A DNA stretch of 64,000 nucleotides from Zonotrichia leucophrys gambelii (lineage: Eukaryota > Chordata > Aves > Passeriformes > Passerellidae), in the NCBI RefSeq assembly GCF_028769735.1, contig NC_088169.1, positions 42,012,729 to 42,076,728 on the forward strand, in the 5' to 3' direction. The position numbers and the translations under genes were made by a program. Of the stretch, positions 49,883 through 61,657 are shown one piece after another (the stretch's first letter is position 1; each line of letters opens with the position of its first letter). The notes under the pieces were generated by a model. It ran no database searches and had not been told where the DNA came from. It saw nothing but the letters and a program-made list of their open reading frames with translations.

Positions 49883-52800
49883 GCTCCCTTTTCAAATATT
49901 TAAAACACCATCTCCCAGCATGGTAACAGGCAAACCAGAACTGTCACACTGGACCTGCTCCAAGCTTCACCCTGTCCAGCAGAACGCCTCTAACAGCAGG
50001 CATTCAAAACCCCAAAGATGCGTCAAAAAGTTCCCAGTGGGCAAATACAGAATAAAGCCTTTTGCATTGTCTTGTTGCCTTCTTCAATAGTTAGAGATTG
50101 GCTTGAGACCCAAAGCATGACATTTAAGTCAATTAAGTATTAAACAAAAAGTGGAAGTGCAAGCTCTGAATATTATTTTTGCTTCTTGGAGAACACCCAG
50201 CACACAGACACATGGAATGAGCTGATCCCAGGGCCGCTCGTACAAGGAAAAGTCTTTTCCATTTGCTGTCCATGGGCTCAGGACCAGGTTTGACAATAAT
50301 GTTTTGGACATATAGAGCAGACCCAGGCCACTGCACAAGCAAGGGGGATTTCATGCCAGCAAGGCTCAGCTTCTGTGTGTGTTTGTGAAATGCCTCTGAG
50401 GTGTGTTGTAAATGTTAATTAGCGCAGCTGACCAATGATTTAAGGAACCATAAGTGATGGAAAAGGGAAATTTATTACTAGGTACATATTCAGATCCCTC
50501 TTCTCTGTTGGATTTATAATCAGAAGTGCCTGGAAAGCTACTGATCAATGTGTTTTCTTTCCTCTGTTTATTTAGGATATGTTTACAGTAGCCACTAGTA
50601 GTTCATGAGCTTTTTTCTTTGCAAACTTTAATTTAATAACTCCTAATATCTTCAGTTGCTTTCACACACAGTGGGCTTACTGAACTAATGCCTTATATTT
50701 CCTTCTGAATAGAAACCACTCCTGCCCAGACCTTGTGCAGCAAGGGATTTGAGTGCAGTAGACAATTTCAAAGACTGCTCTTTCTATTTAACAATCAGTG
50801 CATTAGGCTAAAATATTCACACAGATGCACTAGCAATTGAAAGGGTGTACGGTGTAGTGACAAGGTCCTTCTGTTACCTGGACTGTAGAATGATGAATGA
50901 GCATTAGTGGAATATTCTTTTGGCCTTTAGGTTTACCTTGATCTTCTCACAGAATGCAAATTGACACTATACCCACATTTCTATAGTATTTATTACTGTG
51001 GTCATGATGTGAGGGCTTTTTTCAATATGAATGGTGTAAAAGGGGAAACATATTACTGCAAAGAGGCATTATTGTGCTGGGAATGTATAAACAGCTGAGA
51101 AGAATAGAGCGACATGCTCATAATGGAAACTGAAAGCTCTTCATTTTGTCCTGATTGTCTACCCTTCCTTTTTAAACAACCTCCCTTTTTCCTAGCTATC
51201 AATACAAAGTTCTTTTTGGTAAAATGAAGTGCATTCATGCTGCCTGAAAGAAGCTTTTAAAGTTGATCTGTGCCCACACAAAAGGGAGGCAGTGTTTGAG
51301 CACATCAAGTTGAGGAAGCAAACTTGGTCAATGTTCATTATTCATGGCTTGACACTCTGAGCCTCCATATCATTTTGTAAAGAATCAGATAAACTTTCCT
51401 GGTGATAAACAACTGAAATAATTTTTCTTAGCTGTCAAGTCCTTTTCTCCCATTTCCAGCCTGTTCTCACACTCTTCCCAGCTCGTAAAAGCAACTGAGC
51501 ACAGCTCTTTGGACTGATAAATGGGCTCCTTTCAATTGGTGGCAGGCTTCAGGAAAAAGAGATAATCCTGGATAATGTGGACACAGTTTTCATTTCATGT
51601 CACCCAATTAAACTGCAATTATCCGGAGTGCAACAGCAGAAAAACTGGAAAGAATAGTTGGAGAATGAGGAGCCCTGGCTCCCTGGGACTCTTTATACTA
51701 CACACATTAGCCTAGATTTGTTCTATTCTGATAATAAAGTGCCAGTCTAAGCACTTAGCAGCACACAGTGAGAGACAGACCAGCTGCAACCTGTAGCTCA
51801 GAATGAAATACTACTACAAGTGCTCTGGGAAACATCACTTCGATCCAGAGTAACTTTCTGGGATATTATTTCCATCAGGAATCCAAAGCCCTGTGCTGTG
51901 GTTAATTACAACCAGAGCAATATGGTCAGGAGGTGCTCTGAACAATGCAACCAGGTTCAGATTACAGGTAAAACAAGGACAGAAAAAGCCTTTTCTTAGC
52001 ATGACTCACAGTAGCACTGCAAGCCAAAATAAAGCAGATATCAACCATTTTATTATGAAGGCAAACTGCACTAATGTCTCTTATCTCTTCAGCATTTTGG
52101 CTGAGATCTAGGGCAGGATGAATTTAATATGTTAATATGTCTTATTAAGTTACCACTCTTGCAGTAAAATAAACTGGATAATCTAACATCTATTTTATCT
52201 CTAATTACAATGATCCTGGTAAAACTGCAATTAAATAAACAGATGGAGTTTTTAGGCTTGTGGCCTGGTGTATGGGAGCATTTCAGTAATTGAAATACAT
52301 TTATTTGTTATTATTGCTTTATTTCTTTTGCCCAGCCATGTGAGTGCATGGTGCCTGTTCCATAGGCATGGGGTATAAGTACAAGGGTGCAAGACCATGC
52401 ATCTCCTGCAGCTTTGCTCCTGGAAGTCTGTACTCTTCCACCTCAAATTTTTTATCCCTTTACTCCTACACAAAGGACCAGATGGGGCTACCCCAGGCTC
52501 TGAGGCCAGCCAAGCCATTCAGCCAACATTCCGTTTCCTGGGAGGAAGGATGGGCTTTAAGGTGCTGCACTACTCGATATTGTGAACATGCAGACAGTCA
52601 TTTCTGCCTGAGCTCTCTTTGCACGCTGGGGAGCAGCAGCAAAACAGAGAAGCACATTTTCAGTGGCCATACCTGAGGCCGTATGCAAGCTCCATGCTGG
52701 GTGGTGTGGGTGCATCTGCCCCATATAATTGTGCAAAGGGAGCAACAAGGGCCAGAAGCTTCTAGGTCAGACTCAGAGCTCTCCACCATGACTGTAGAAG

Positions 52801-55237
52801 GTTGTTAGATATCACTTTATTCCTCATCAGGCACCAGAATTCACGCATTTTGTTTAAGTCAACATCAAGTGATACAATATTTTTGCAATATTTTTTGTTA
52901 GCAAGCCCTGTAACAAAATAACACGTGACACTTTCGCAGGAAAGACAAAGCAAATCTGAAACTGTGTAGTGATGAAGGACAATCAACTCCCAAAGGAAGC
53001 ACAGCTATTTCATAGGCAGTTAGTTTTTGGACTGGAAATATTCTGGTTTACCTGAATTTTTCAGTTTGGCCCTGTATCCAGATTTTTATCCAAAGGAAAA
53101 ATGCACTTCCCCATCCCACCGGGGAAAATCCCAGGTGCAGAAAGATTTGGATTCTTCAGAGATGTTAATAAAATTGGGATTTCCCTGTTTCCAAAATAAT
53201 ACCATTCCTCCCACGCTCTTTATTCCATCTCTTCACATTCCTACCTGAAGCAGGTTCTGGGCTGCTTTGAAGATTGCTTTTCTGTTTAAGACTTTAAAGC
53301 TACCTTGTTCCTCATGGAGCATATTAAAATAGCAAAAATCTGCCCCTTAATGTGAGAAGGAGCAGTACAGTGGAAATAGGGCTGTGGCAGAGGTTGGGTC
53401 ACTTTTAACTCTTTTGTGGTCTCAAGGAGCCTTTAAGCAACTCTCCTAAAAGAAGGGCAGTCAAAAGCCTTTACGGGGGGTTGGTTTACCGGCAGCAACA
53501 AAGATAGCATGATTTTAAGGATTTTTAAATGCATTTTATTTTTGGGAGCTCCATCTTGGGGACAAGGTCAGATGGCCAGTGATTTGCTTCTATCTGAAGC
53601 TGACAACTTTTTTCAAAGCCAGTTCCAGCATTCCAAAGATGACCAGGACTAAAGTGAGGGGAACCCATAGGAGATACAAAGGCTGATGTACCTATATAAG
53701 TAAAGAAAGGTGATTGTATTTGATTTAAGGAACAAAGTTTGGGCAACAAAGCAAAATAAATCAATCTCTGATGGTTCTAGGAAGAAAAAGGTCAAATGGT
53801 TGAGCAAAGCTAACCACTTGTCATGCTGAGATCTGTCCTGGTGAGCATGTCAAGACATTGATCTTATTAAGTGGCATTTATGTAAGTAAAACCAGAAATT
53901 AGGTCTTGTATAACACAGTATAGTACATTAGTCTTTTAGCAGGGTGCACAGAGTGCACAGAATGAATTAATATTATGTGTTTACAGCATATAGTGCAATG
54001 TAATGGAGAATGATGGTGCATGGACTCATTACACCCCTCCTGCCAGGCAGTGTGCACGTACTCTGTCCCTTCCCAAGCAGATCTGAATTCCAAATAGGCA
54101 AGAGAGACAAACTCAGGCAAAACACCTTGCCTTGCTGGGCACAGAATCTGGGCTTTCCAGCACTTAGTTACCTCCCAAGAACTAGACAGTGATGGGTAGG
54201 AGATCTGCATATCAGTCACATAACTGTTTTATCACCTATTTTCTTATCTTGGAAATAGAACAAGAATGTAGAATTATCCAAGCCAGATGCAACTTCATTT
54301 ACTGCTAGGGAGTGAGGGGAGTCACACCTTCATAACTGTTTCTATTTCCTCATTTCTTTCTCCAAAGGGAAAAGCTATCATGTACTAATCTTCAGGAAAG
54401 GTTACTAGATGATGTTTTTAAACCCCGTTTAAAATATATGCGTATTATATAAATGCATATCTTTTTTAAAAAATATGTATGATACCTGATAAGATTTTTC
54501 ATTCTTATGTGGAAAAGGCAGTTGTGCATTATAAGGGACTAGATTTTAAAGGGTTGTAATCTCCATGTGTTTCTTCTCTCCATTTCTACCTGTTTGCCAC
54601 TTGTTAGGAAGAAACAGAAACTCTGGGCTGGCTGCAATTTATCTCTTGTGCCCCATAAGTTGTTCTGGAAGGAGAAATACTAATTTCTCAGGATATAGCT
54701 TTACCAAAATATCAATGTGTATTTTTCGTAAGAGCTTCGTTAGCTGATGGCATTTTGCTTGATTACCAGCAGCCATTGTTCCCCTCAGAAAGGAGCAGTG
54801 TCAGATAATTTCACCCCCTGCTTTCTCTTTGGTTGCACAGTGGCCAGAAACAGGAATTAGAGACCCCCCAAACCAAGCGGAGGCCAGGGCTCTGAATGGA
54901 GCAGCTCTGTCTGAGTCTCATGCTAATGAGATCAGGAAGGGAGGAAATGTTGAACTCCAACCCCGGGCTGCCAAGCAGCTTGCCCTGCCTCGGCAGTGGG
55001 CAGAGCCAGCTGGGAGCAGGGAGGGTCCCCAAGTACCCAGGGGATCAGGATGCTACTCAGCTGGCAGGAAAGGGAGCAAGAGTTTCGCTTATCTTAATGG
55101 CTCCTTTTGTTCAGGAATCACAGTGGCGGCCCTTATTTGCAAACTTGGATAAGTATAATGCACTCTGAGCTCTTGCACAGGTGCTGGGCACTAGGGATTT
55201 TTCTCCCTGCCTGCACAATGCCTGCTTTTTTTTCCAG

Positions 55238-55580
55238 GGCTGCAGGAAGGAACTGGAAAGACTCAGCCAGACAAAAGTGCTGGCTGCACATTTGGCTGAA
55301 GTGTTGACTGGCTTTTGTTGCTGTGTACATGGTGCCATCCATGAGCCCAGCGATGATGACCTAGAAGGTGATCTGACAATGAGTGTTTCTTTTGGAGAAT
55401 GTGTCAACTATTGTAGAAGTTTGCACATTCGTAATGAGACTGACTGGTTCCAACAGATAATTGCCTGGCAGTCTGTCTTGATAGCTGTGTAGATAAACAG
55501 TATATTTGGTTCCCTTCCCTCAAAAAGATAACAAAGGAGGCAAAAATAGGACTTGGAATGTCTGTGGGGTTTAAATAAAG
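55238..55580 (+). CDS. Candidate terminal exon (unrecognised)
   Basis: A good acceptor (nine T bases, then CCAG) ends at 55,237. From 55,238 one frame is open for 84 codons to a stop at 55,490-55,492, beginning GCRKELERLSQTKVLAAHL and containing an acidic SDDDLEGD stretch and several cysteines. An AATAAA follows about 80 bases after the stop, at 55,574-55,579. Acceptor, open frame, stop and polyadenylation signal are in the order of a last exon. I do not recognise the protein and see no G/T-rich downstream element. The opposite strand is also open for 98 codons over part of the same interval, which weakens the coding argument. Confidence 0.2.
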
Positions 55581-57169
55581 CAAGAGCGAATCATGGTAAG
55601 ATAGAGAACTTTAGAAAAGCCACACACTCTTGTTGAGCCATTTTTATGAGGAGTTACACCCAGTGAGGAGCTGTCTTACTGAACTTACATGGCTTTATAC
55701 CACCTCAAAGCAACTTTGCTGACTTGCTTTCTTTGAGAATCTGGTGTTTGACTGTTTCCTTCTTCAGTAAAGGTTGCCTGCCAAATATGATGTTTTCCTC
55801 CTCTTTTCTTTCTTCTTTTTTTTTCTTCCCTTCAGTTGTGGTTTACAGCTTGCCCAAATCCACAAGAGGAGGTGATTGATGTTGCCATATGTTGGCTACT
55901 GGAAGTAATACTGTCCAGTTCATGGACAACATCCTTTTCTCCTTAAAAATCGGCTGTACCCCAAGGTCATTGGGTGCCTGGGTGCTGTGGGACTGCAAAG
56001 CTTGAATTGTGGATTAACAGCTGAGGAACCTCAGAACACGTGGCTTTGTAATATGCAGGTGCTTCTACACAGGCTTTTTCTTTTTATCCTGTGTTAACCT
56101 CTACTGCAACTTAGGAGATGGAGCAGTCCACCACACGTCATTTAGGATGAAGTTAGTTGGCCCACCATTGGGATACTTGAAACTAAGTCTGACCTCACAT
56201 ACAAATGCAGTCCCTCCTGTGTTTGCCAATGATGGATTATGCATATTTAGCTTAATTATTTTAAATTATGGTATTACTATATGCTTGTAATATTGATTAT
56301 GGAAGCACACAGTTTTTTCCTTTTTGGAAGCACTAATGGAAGACTTAATTTACATTACATTTTGTTCCATCAGATTTTGCTCCTTGAAAAATTGTCCACA
56401 AGCTAACCATTTTATTATTAGAGAAATCAGAAAGGCTAACACATTTCCTCATGCTTAATGTTAATGTGGGAGGTAACATAGTGATACATAACTTTTCCAA
56501 AACAAGTTACAATATTGCATTTCAAGAAAAGCAACCAAGAAAACCCACCTCTTCGTAAAAGTAAAGTATTTGAGAAGAATGGGAGATTAAATATAGGAAT
56601 TTTAACCCAAATGACCCATGGTGGCTTTAGTCTGTAGTTGATAAGTTTTAACTCTTTCAGAATCTAGAGGACCACATACAATTTTGTCTCCTGCTTAAAG
56701 ATTTGAGAAAACATCTTTCACAAAGATATGATGATACTTCAATTTATGAAATACTGAGTAGGTTTCTTACTCTCTCCCACGGATTCCTTCTTCAAAATAA
56801 TTTAAATAAATATATGACAACTGGAGCAAGACGTGGACCCTGGTGGTCTTCATTTGAGTTAGGAGGCTCTCTGGGTGTGGTCTAGTAACCACAGCTCCTC
56901 AGCTGGATAAACATTTAAGCAGTCATCAAGTGTGTGAGTAAGGAGGATTCTATGAAGGATGAATTAGTGGGGATCTGGGAATCAAAAAATCAATAACTTG
57001 TACAGACTTAATGAGGATCTTGTTGCAGTGCTGGTATGTAGGGGACTGCCTACTCCTGGATTTTATGTTCATCTGACCTGGCAAGCCCAGTGATCACAGT
57101 GGTGCATTGTCCTGCCTCTAGCACCAAGCTGAATGGAGGTCCAGCAGAGCTACCTGACAGCTGCCTGTG
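55581..57169. other. Non-coding stretch without a supported gene
   Basis: AT-rich sequence with no recognised gene or repeat element. A pyrimidine-rich run at about 55,796-55,833 ends in TTCAG and could act as an acceptor, but the following sequence (TTGTGGTTTACAG) gives no convincing exon. Confidence 0.4.
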
Positions 57170-57255
57170 CAGGGCCCTGGCGCCGCAGGCAGCGGCAGCC
57201 GCGGGATGCTGGGCACATCGCTGTGGTATGTATGGGAATGAATGGCAACCGGAGC
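57170..57255. promoter_or_regulatory. Small CpG-rich patch
   Basis: Seven CpG dinucleotides in about 85 bases around GGCGCCGCAGGCAGCGGCAG, in a window where CpG is rare. It is too short for a standard CpG island, and no transcript start or exon can be placed. It may be a regulatory element or a chance GC-rich spot. Confidence 0.2.
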
Positions 57256-58749
57256 TCTTGCTGCTGTTTTTATTTTGCCTGCTTGGCAGAGGTCTCACTA
57301 TTCTTTAGCTTTTGAATTAGGGTGATGTAAGAGGCCCAGGCGCTATGCTAAACACTCCACTACAAGGTTTATCAGAAAAGGCTGCCTGTCTTGAGAGTGT
57401 TACCCAGAATCACAGAGAAATAGCAACAAATTTTGTGGGGAGTCAACAAGTTCGTGGGCTGAAGGAGTGAGTTTGTTCCTAATCCTCTGTGGCTGTGGAT
57501 GCTATTCTGTAGGCTGACCACACTGTATCTGTGGCAAGGCACCCACGAAGGCCATCTGATGCATCCCAGCAGCCATGCATAACTCTCCTCTCTGGGCTGC
57601 TCATCCCAGGAGTATCTAGCACACATTGTTAAATCCATATGCCTGAGCTGTCAGGCAGATGCATCACCCCCATATGACCCTGGCTTTTTGTAAAGCAGGA
57701 GGAGGAAGCTTGTTTGGGTGAGTGTACTGAAAACAGGGGAGCTCAAGTGCTGGTTGTTATTAACATACCACACTGAAGACATGCACTACCTCAGCCCTGA
57801 GCCCTCCGAGACACCAGGTCTGTCACGGTGGTTGATAGCTCCCATTCTCTGGGGTCATTCCCCGGGTCTCACGCTGACTTCCTGCATGACTTCAGTTGCT
57901 GAGTATCTGCATCATTTCCAAAAACAGTTTTGAGGGGCTTTGAAAATGCAAAACTGGATAACTCACGCAGGGCCAGATTCAAAGGTCAGCGGGTCTTCCC
58001 ACCACCACTGGTGGCTGAGACAGGAGCAGTCCCTCCCCTGGTTCTGAAGTCTTGTTTCCTACTCCCAAAGCTGGCTCCAATTAGCTTGTGCCACATGACC
58101 TAGCCTCGAGCTGAATCCTGTTTCAGCCCAGCCTTGTCCAGGCACTGCTTAATTCTGTTTGTTGCAGGGTTGCAGTAGTCTCATGTGGGAGTGCTGACTC
58201 CCAGCCCTGTGCCCCATTGTTTGCAGCCGGTGTGCAGGGCTGTGTGCTGCAGATGGAGCTCCTCGGGAGATTAATGATGTGCTGAACAATGCCTTGTACT
58301 TGATACCCTCTTGAACTCTGACACCTGACACTGGACACCTTCAGTAGGAGTCAAGGGCTCAGCAAGTAAGCAAATTGCAGCTAGATAGTGATTTCCCTTA
58401 AAGTATCCTCTGAATAATACAGTTCATTGATGTATTTGTCACAGGTAGCTTTGCTTTTAGTGGTTCTCACATAAATGCTGGAGAAGAGGTTATCTTTATG
58501 GTTATACGCAGGAAAAGCATTTTGAATTCTGCTAGCTGGTGTCTCTGGCTCATCTCTCTTAGAGGTGGGAGAAGCAGGTAACTTAGGGATTTGTGTAACA
58601 GTTTTTTGAGACTTCAGTCCAGAATACAGACAAAAGCATCATTTTATCTTTTAACAGAGCCTCCCCGGGTGTCAACTGCCCTGCCTGAGGATATGCCTCA
58701 AAGTAGTTACCAGTGCCCCGAGACAGAGAGGCTCAAGACATGAGCCCTG
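57256..58749. other. Non-coding stretch without a supported gene
   Basis: No recognisable exon or repeat. G+C content rises gradually toward the CpG-rich block at 58.75 kb. Confidence 0.45.
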
Positions 58750-58975
58750 CTCGAGTGGCATCGTGCGCTCCCATCGTGTGCTCTCCCCCCGCGCTGCCGG
58801 CCCTCCCGTCCGCCAGCCCGCTCTGCCCTTTGGTGACACGAGCCCCAGGGCCGGGGAGGGCTGGCTATTGTTAGCACTGCTCCCTACCGTGGATTGGCAG
58901 CCAGGAGTGCCGGGGAATGACAGGTCCCATAATGCACCCTCATCGCCAAGATGGAGAGCGTCACCTCTGTAACAT
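58750..58975 (+). promoter_or_regulatory. CpG-dense block with promoter-type sites
   Basis: About sixteen CpG dinucleotides fall in roughly 220 bases, about twelve of them in 58,750-58,865. Three motifs typical of CpG-island promoters follow within 62 bases: ATTGG (an NF-Y box on the opposite strand) at 58,893-58,897, TCCCATAATGCA (close to the core of the ZNF143/THAP11 site) at 58,925-58,936, and CAAGATGG (YY1-like) at 58,947-58,954. The ATG of the YY1-like site opens a 51-codon frame. No TATA box is seen, as is usual for this promoter class. Transcription is inferred, not shown; a conserved enhancer is the main alternative. Confidence 0.35.
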
Positions 58976-59106
58976 TCCCAGCTTTCATTAGCCTGAATGC
59001 AATTGTGCTAGGTTTAATTTTTGGAGTGTTTGCAGTTTTTCCAGCAAATAGCTGTTTGAACACAGTGTCCCCATTATATCACCACAGTCAAAGAGAGGAA
59101 AGATAA
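58951..59106 (+). CDS. Candidate small ORF, 51 codons, hydrophobic segment
   Basis: The frame starts at the ATG in CCAAGATGG, a favourable initiation context with G at +4, and runs 51 codons to TAA at 59,104-59,106. Residues 10-31 (from about PAFISLNAIVLG to GVFAVFPA) form a continuous hydrophobic stretch that could be a signal anchor or membrane helix; the tail is hydrophilic and ends in charged residues (REER). It could be a first coding exon, although no strong GT donor interrupts it, a small membrane protein, or an accident. I do not recognise the sequence. Confidence 0.15.
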   Translation: MESVTSVTFPAFISLNAIVLGLIFGVFAVFPANSCLNTVSPLYHHSQREER

Positions 59107-61227
59107 AGGCATTGTGCAAAGTTTCTGTGGCTTTGCAGACAAGGATTTATGTACTGGAGAACTCTCATCTGGCAGTCAATTTGCCTTTGTCTTTCAAAGT
59201 AGTGGAAGTATCAAGGGAGTATGCCGGAGAGTTTTATTTGCTATTTACCAGATTACTGAAGTATCGGGCATCTTTAGAACTGTTGTAAAGACAAATGCTT
59301 TCAAAATGATTTTGCAAACTTCAGCTGAGGCTGAGGGGAGAGGCAAGTGAAACCCTTGAAATGCTGTCCTTTGGATTGCTAGAGGGGTGTATGATTGAGG
59401 AATGAACTTGAGACTGTACAGCTTCATGGGTTTTAAATGTGATCTGTCTGTCCAACACAGAAAGAAAGGAAAAAATGCATCCACTGCTATTTACTTTAGA
59501 GGGTAAGCATGAAAACAGTTTCCTCTGGAAAATGACAGTTCCTGGTTATTGAATAGATGGGAAAAAACCCAACATTTTATAAACAGGCAAGGATGATATT
59601 CACTTATATCTTACTTAGAGGCTATAGTCAGTTTGCTGCTCAGCTTACAATAAGCAAGAAATATTGCAGTTAATGGGATCGGTCCTGGATAACATTTTCC
59701 CCCTACATCTTTCCCTACTATTTGTTTCTGACTGACATAGCTAAAATTGTAGTGAAGGCAGAGCCTGTAAGACCAGGTTTTATTGTCTGAAAGCAGAACT
59801 GAATGGTATTCATCTAACACTCCTTAAAGTGGGTGAGAGCTGAAGGGAAAGCTGCTTACAAAAATTTGTAATTTAGCATTAAAATCAAATACTGTACTGG
59901 AGAGCCTGCACTATAAATACCTCAGCCACTCCAGACGATCCTGGGATTTATGGAACAGTTAGCATTACTAACATGATAATTAACTGAAATTATACATAAA
60001 CCAAAGAGATTCCCATGATGTTACAAGAAGAAACCAGATCAGAACCCATTGAGGAAGAAAGGCCTTTATACCTGAATAAAATATGACCCACTGATTTAGG
60101 ATTATCAATAGAGACCAGTAAATACCCAGGAATGTGTAATTAGCTTGAAAGACTACCACTGCCTGAAGCCAACATCTGCAAAGTTCCAAAAAAAATACCT
60201 ACCTGAATGTCTGGCATCCATAAAGTTCTTGTAATTTCTGATTCCAGGTAAAATATTATGTGAAAGGCCATTCCTGTATCTAGCCCTGATAAATCCAAGA
60301 GCTGTGAAGTATCTCCTTAAACAGGTCTTATCTCATATGGGAGATGTGAGGCTAACCTACTGGGTTTTTGTTATCTCCTTTGAAGGGAAGTTTCCTAGCT
60401 TATTCCTTCACAGGTGTAGGTGGTGTCTGTTGCTGTTTCTGAGGAGCTGGTTCCTGGCCAGATTGCTGAACTTGCCTTAGGCCCTAATCCACAGTGCAGA
60501 ATATGACCCCTTTTAAGACACAATTTCAAGTAATTTCCTTTGGCCAAGTGGGCTCTCCGTAATGTAACATGAACCTTTCTCTGCTCAGTGCCAGGAAGGA
60601 GCAGCCCAATGTCCTGCTGTAGAAAAGAGCAATGGTCCTGCTGGAAAAATCACCTTTTTGATACACCACAGGCTGCATTTCAGCCTGATATAAAGCAGAC
60701 ATCATGAAGATATGCCAAAGGCCAGTGTAGTGTCAGTGCTGCCATTATTTCAGCCTTCCACAATGTGCTGACATTTTCTTCTGTTTTTCTAAGAGATTCT
60801 CTCTCCTGGGAAAGAGATGGGCAGGAGAACATCAGCTCCAGCATTTCCCTGTGTGGCTGGTGAAGCTCTGTTCTGGCACATAGAGTGATTTGAACTGGAT
60901 CAGTGCAGCAGTCCCTGAACCAGCCACAGGCAAACCATGAGCAGAAGAGGATGCATGAGGAGCACTCATAAGAGGGCCAAGGAAAGAAACCAAGCCTTTT
61001 GTTAATGGCCCTGGTCTGAGGCTCAGAAGGTGTGGGAGATCTGCCTGGGTGACAGCTCTTCATTGCTGATTTAGCCTCACCATCACTCTGTCTGTCTGTA
61101 CATCTTTCTGTGCCCTCTGCTTGTGTTGTTCCTGTTTTCTCTCTCTAGGATATGTGTGCCATGGGGGCACGGATCACATCTCTCTCCGTGGTTGTACCAA
61201 GCTTGGTGTTGGGGTAAATCACTCTGG
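59107..61227. other. Non-coding stretch without a supported gene
   Basis: Ordinary AT-rich sequence. The minus-strand frame 60,680-61,063 (127 codons) shows no recognisable domain and was not accepted. Confidence 0.45.
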
Positions 61228-61256
61228 ATTTGCTGTTACTCCCAGTAACAGCAAAT
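61228..61256. repeat. Perfect inverted repeat, 13-bp arms, 3-base loop
   Basis: The arm ATTTGCTGTTACT (61,228-61,240) is followed by CCC and its exact reverse complement (61,244-61,256). A transcript from either strand could form a perfect 13-bp hairpin. No T run follows, so it is not a classical terminator, and the stem is too short for a typical microRNA precursor. Confidence 0.95.
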
Positions 61257-61610
61257 AATAAAGAAAACTGTGGTAGGTTATTTGGCATGTAATTTTGAGG
61301 AGAAAGTCATGTACTAGATATTCTAAAAATAATTCATCTCCCTTTTTATGAACTGCAATATCAGAACTCTATTCTTCCAGAGCACATCCTCAGTTCTTAG
61401 GCATATACTTTCAGGACATCCTGGTAATAATTGCAATAACTTTTCACTGCTATGAAAGAAGATGGGATTATTGTCCCATTTTTATGTATTTTGGACCAAA
61501 AAATGTAACTACTCATCATCAGGGCTGAGCTGCCTCTGTGGCATAAGATAATTTAATGCTATAGAGTTCTCCTCCTAGGCATTGATTGTCCAAGTTTCTG
61601 CCTCGAAAAT
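61257..61610. other. Spacer between inverted repeats, nothing recognised
   Basis: About 350 bases of AT-rich sequence between the first hairpin and the twin palindromes. No gene or transposon end is visible. Confidence 0.4.
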
Positions 61611-61633
61611 GTGGTGCTTTGGCAAAGCACCAC
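61611..61633. repeat. Perfect palindrome, 11-bp arms, 1-base centre
   Basis: GTGGTGCTTTG (61,611-61,621), a single G, then its exact reverse complement (61,623-61,633). It ends exactly where the next palindrome begins. Confidence 0.96.
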
Positions 61634-61657
61634 AACTCTGCATTTAAATGCAGAGTT
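61634..61657. repeat. Perfect 24-bp palindrome, no spacer
   Basis: AACTCTGCATTT (61,634-61,645) is followed at once by its exact reverse complement (61,646-61,657). A 24-bp perfect palindrome is expected far less than once in 64 kb of random sequence. It directly abuts the palindrome to its left. Confidence 0.96.

Larger units (their letters stand above)
44598..55180. other. Non-coding stretch without a supported gene
   Basis: No recognised exon, RNA gene or transposon. Two short tandem duplications (46,788 and 47,520), a T run (49,806) and a CCTATT tract (49,856) are listed separately. The interval 51,560-51,720 contains dense homeodomain-type AT motifs and looks CNE-like, but this is unproven. 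Confidence 0.45.
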
